A stretch of 21,536 nucleotides of DNA from Elysia marginata (Eukaryota; Mollusca; Gastropoda; Plakobranchidae), in assembly GCA_019649035.1 (NCBI GenBank), contig BMAT01008585.1:524584-546119 (forward strand), read 5' to 3'. The notes beneath the pieces are model-generated. The model was not told the origin of the DNA and made no database searches. It was given only the letters and a program-made list of their open reading frames with translations. A program made the position numbers and the translations under genes. Positions 19,504 through 21,536 of this stretch are shown one piece after another. Numbering within the stretch: position 1 is the stretch's first letter; each line of letters starts with the position of its first letter.

Positions 19504-20348
19504 CTATTAAAGAACATTTGATTCCGTTTAAGTTTACAGGGACGAAGTTTTCAACAAAGACATAAAAAGTCCTATCAACCAAAGAAAATTTGCTTGAATT
19601 CTTTAGAAAAGAGCAAAATCTATGTGTAATTATGAGATACTGCTCGCATCATTTGTGAAATAGATACATAATATTTTAAAAATCTTTTAGAGCTAAATTA
19701 ATTCCTACTGAACATGTGTAATATGACCACATTTTGTAAAAAAATCTTAATATATATCAAATTAGAGACTTGAAAAAAATAAATTTTGTCTGCCTGGAAA
19801 ATTACTTTAACTAACCATCAAGACACCAACTTCCAAGGCTTGACAACTTTACTAAGTTTAGAATGGGATTTTTTTCTCTTTTAAGGACACACAAAATTAC
19901 ATGCATTTTGAAAATTTTAAAAATTTTACAAACCAAATGCTAATCTTTATAAAGAAATGGTCTCAGATTTAAAAATTTTACCATTGGAAAAAAATATAAC
20001 GACTGAGCTTTGAGTATGAGCACAAATAAGTTAACTAACTTCAGAAAAGTTTCTCAGTGGAAGACATTCAGAGCATGGTGCTGTTATTTCACAACAAAAA
20101 TTGTTTCAAAATGTTTTTAAATTTCATACTACTTTAGTATTCATATGGTTTAAAACATCATAAAATTACAATTATTCATTACTGAACTTATTTTTGTATG
20201 GTAAAACTATAAAAGGCAACAAAGGAGCTGGTAAACTCCAATTATAAATCCCTTTTTTTTTTTTTACAACTTTTGAAGATCAACATGGTATGAAGAGCTT
20301 GCTAGATAAGAAAGCAAAAGGAACACCTGTAATCTTGAACTAACTTAC
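19504..20348 (-). other. IDH3A intron, phase 0, 845 bp
   Basis: Minus-strand donor TCT|GTAAGTTA at 20349/20348 and acceptor AATAG|GTT at 19504/19503. AT-rich, with long T runs near 20252; nothing else recognised. Confidence 0.88.
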
Positions 20349-20430
20349 AGATTCAAAGAGTGCCCCTTCTTCTCCAATATTTCCACTGGGTGTTACACCA
20401 AGACCACCGATGAGACCAGCACAAAGATCA
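20349..20430 (-). CDS. IDH3A: Isocitrate dehydrogenase [NAD] subunit alpha, internal exon
   Basis: 82 bases on the minus strand: the last base of a split serine codon, then [20 protein letters not shown] and EGALFES. This matches the [24 protein letters not shown] region of alpha subunits. By family alignment, the first aspartate here corresponds to a metal-isocitrate ligand (Asp311 of the E. coli enzyme). The other active-site residues lie in exons outside the window. Acceptor TTATCTCAG|T, donor TCT|GTAAGT. With the two exons downstream, it gives the last 104 or so residues of a protein usually about 360 long. The segment before FES is one residue shorter than in human, as I recall for some invertebrates. 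Confidence 0.94.
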
Positions 20431-21536
20431 CTGAGATAAGAGAAGAAAAAGAAAGTATATCACTGACAGGATAAAAGAAAATACACAACAATCCTCTCAA
20501 CACACATTTCTGGTGTGATTGCTTTTAAATCTGTTGAAGAAATCAAGTTTTTGTGTTAGAAGGTTAATTAATTTGTTGAAAAAATTAATCAGGCAATGTG
20601 CTTGACATAGCAGCTTAAGCAGACAATAGAAGGGGAATGTATTTGTATTGTGGCCTTTTTAGAGATATAAGGTTATTAACGGCTTGCATCACTAATAGTA
20701 ATACTGAAAAATTTTAGAGTCATTGTAAACTCAGCAGAAAACCAACCATCTAGTTTACTTCAATAATTGTCCTTCCACTCACAGGATATGGCTCTAGAAG
20801 TTTTTACCAGTGCTTTGGAGTTACTATATTTGCCTGTGTTAAACAGGAGGGTTTAAAAAAAACCGGTTTTCGTAAAGGAAAGTTACACAAGGAAGAGAAA
20901 GAGAGCACAATCTGAGGAAACATTTTTCTCTTCCTTTAACCTTTTTGAGTGCAAATTAATTTTGGGGGCGTTTGTGGGAAGTCACACCCTTTTCTTTAGA
21001 AATATGCGGAAGCCGCTCATTTTGCTCCTCCCACAACAGAAGTCATTTGCCCAGGTTCCAGTTGGCCTCAATCTTATCTCTCATAGGCCACGACCGGCCA
21101 AGACCTGTCAAGAGTCAAACTGAAATCCAATCAGAGCCTAAGTGGTTGTAAGACTGACCGAGCCAGATGCCCAGACGCAAGGTAACAGTTGCGTCATGAG
21201 TAAGGGCCCTGATGTACTAGTACAGTAGTGTGTGACGTCAGCGAAAAAAAAGAAATTGTAGGGCACAATGATTTCAAAGTCCAAAGTAAATTTTTCAATA
21301 TCGCCTCATCGAGACATGAAAAATGATACCAAAAACCACATAATCGATGAAAAATTACGGATTTTATTGCATTTATACATGTTTCGAAAAATATGTTTCC
21401 AAAGTCATTATTCTATGTAAAATTGTTATTTGTGGTCCGATTTTTGTAAAACAAAGACTAAACATTTTGTTTTGACACGAGAATTCCATTATGTTCATTG
21501 GAAATAAAACGCGGGTGTTTTTCAACTTTTTTTGTA
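20431..21536 (-). other. IDH3A intron (partial), runs off the window
   Basis: No match to the preceding part of the enzyme (the PNLYGDILS region) was found between 20431 and the window end, so the intron is at least 1106 bp, splitting a codon after its second base. It holds a more GC-rich patch at about 20990-21240 with a CCAAT box (21127-21134) and a perfect CRE (21233-21240). The last 300 bases are AT-rich with nothing recognised. Confidence 0.7.
21127..21240. promoter_or_regulatory. CCAAT box and CRE in a GC-richer patch
   Basis: CCAATCAG (21127-21134) matches the NF-Y site and TGACGTCA (21233-21240) is the full palindromic CREB/ATF site, about 100 bases apart. Both lie in the most GC-rich part of the IDH3A-side flank. 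Together they could be an intronic enhancer or an alternative promoter. Nothing shows transcription from here, and the pairing may be chance. Confidence 0.25.

Noticed and set aside
19385-19582. Minus-strand frame of 65 codons over the IDH3A exon
   Set aside because: It is a different frame from the one encoding [10 protein letters not shown]. The correct exon is 19351-19503.

Overview
The window looks like AT-rich nuclear DNA from a draft animal genome, most likely a lophotrochozoan and probably a mollusc. The supporting signs are spliced genes with GT-AG introns, a large-exon seven-transmembrane receptor of the methuselah-like kind with a cysteine-rich, somatomedin-B-like N-terminus (a type I know as expanded in molluscs), tRNA-derived SINEs, long CT microsatellites and one run of Ns. 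No prokaryotic, CRISPR or virus-like element was recognised.

Layout. Positions 1-2400 are non-coding apart from a CT microsatellite and a small palindrome next to an ETS/YY1-like pair of sites. Positions 2409-7723 hold a plus-strand two-exon receptor gene: coding exon 1 at 2623-3327, a phase-0 intron at 3328-5491 carrying two SINEs in opposite orientations, and coding exon 2 at 5492-7723. The joined product is 978 residues: signal sequence, somatomedin-B-like knot, two copies of a small cysteine module, a long glycosylated ectodomain, seven membrane helices and a short tail. Positions 7724-15500 are intergenic: a second CT microsatellite, a two-copy tandem repeat that spans the assembly gap, a pogo/Tigger-like MITE, a probable LINE tail fragment and a second copy of one SINE family. 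Positions 15535-20430 on the minus strand carry the end of the gene for the alpha (catalytic) subunit of mitochondrial NAD-dependent isocitrate dehydrogenase: the last three coding exons, with the earlier ones outside the window beyond 21536. An A-run-rich stretch downstream may be its long 3' UTR.

The two genes have no evident functional link: one is a cell-surface receptor, the other a TCA-cycle enzyme. They lie on opposite strands with their 3' ends facing each other. I did not find a convincing undescribed system. The most interesting item is the receptor's ectodomain: a variant cysteine knot, a duplicated cysteine module split by the intron, and no recognisable GPCR autoproteolysis site.
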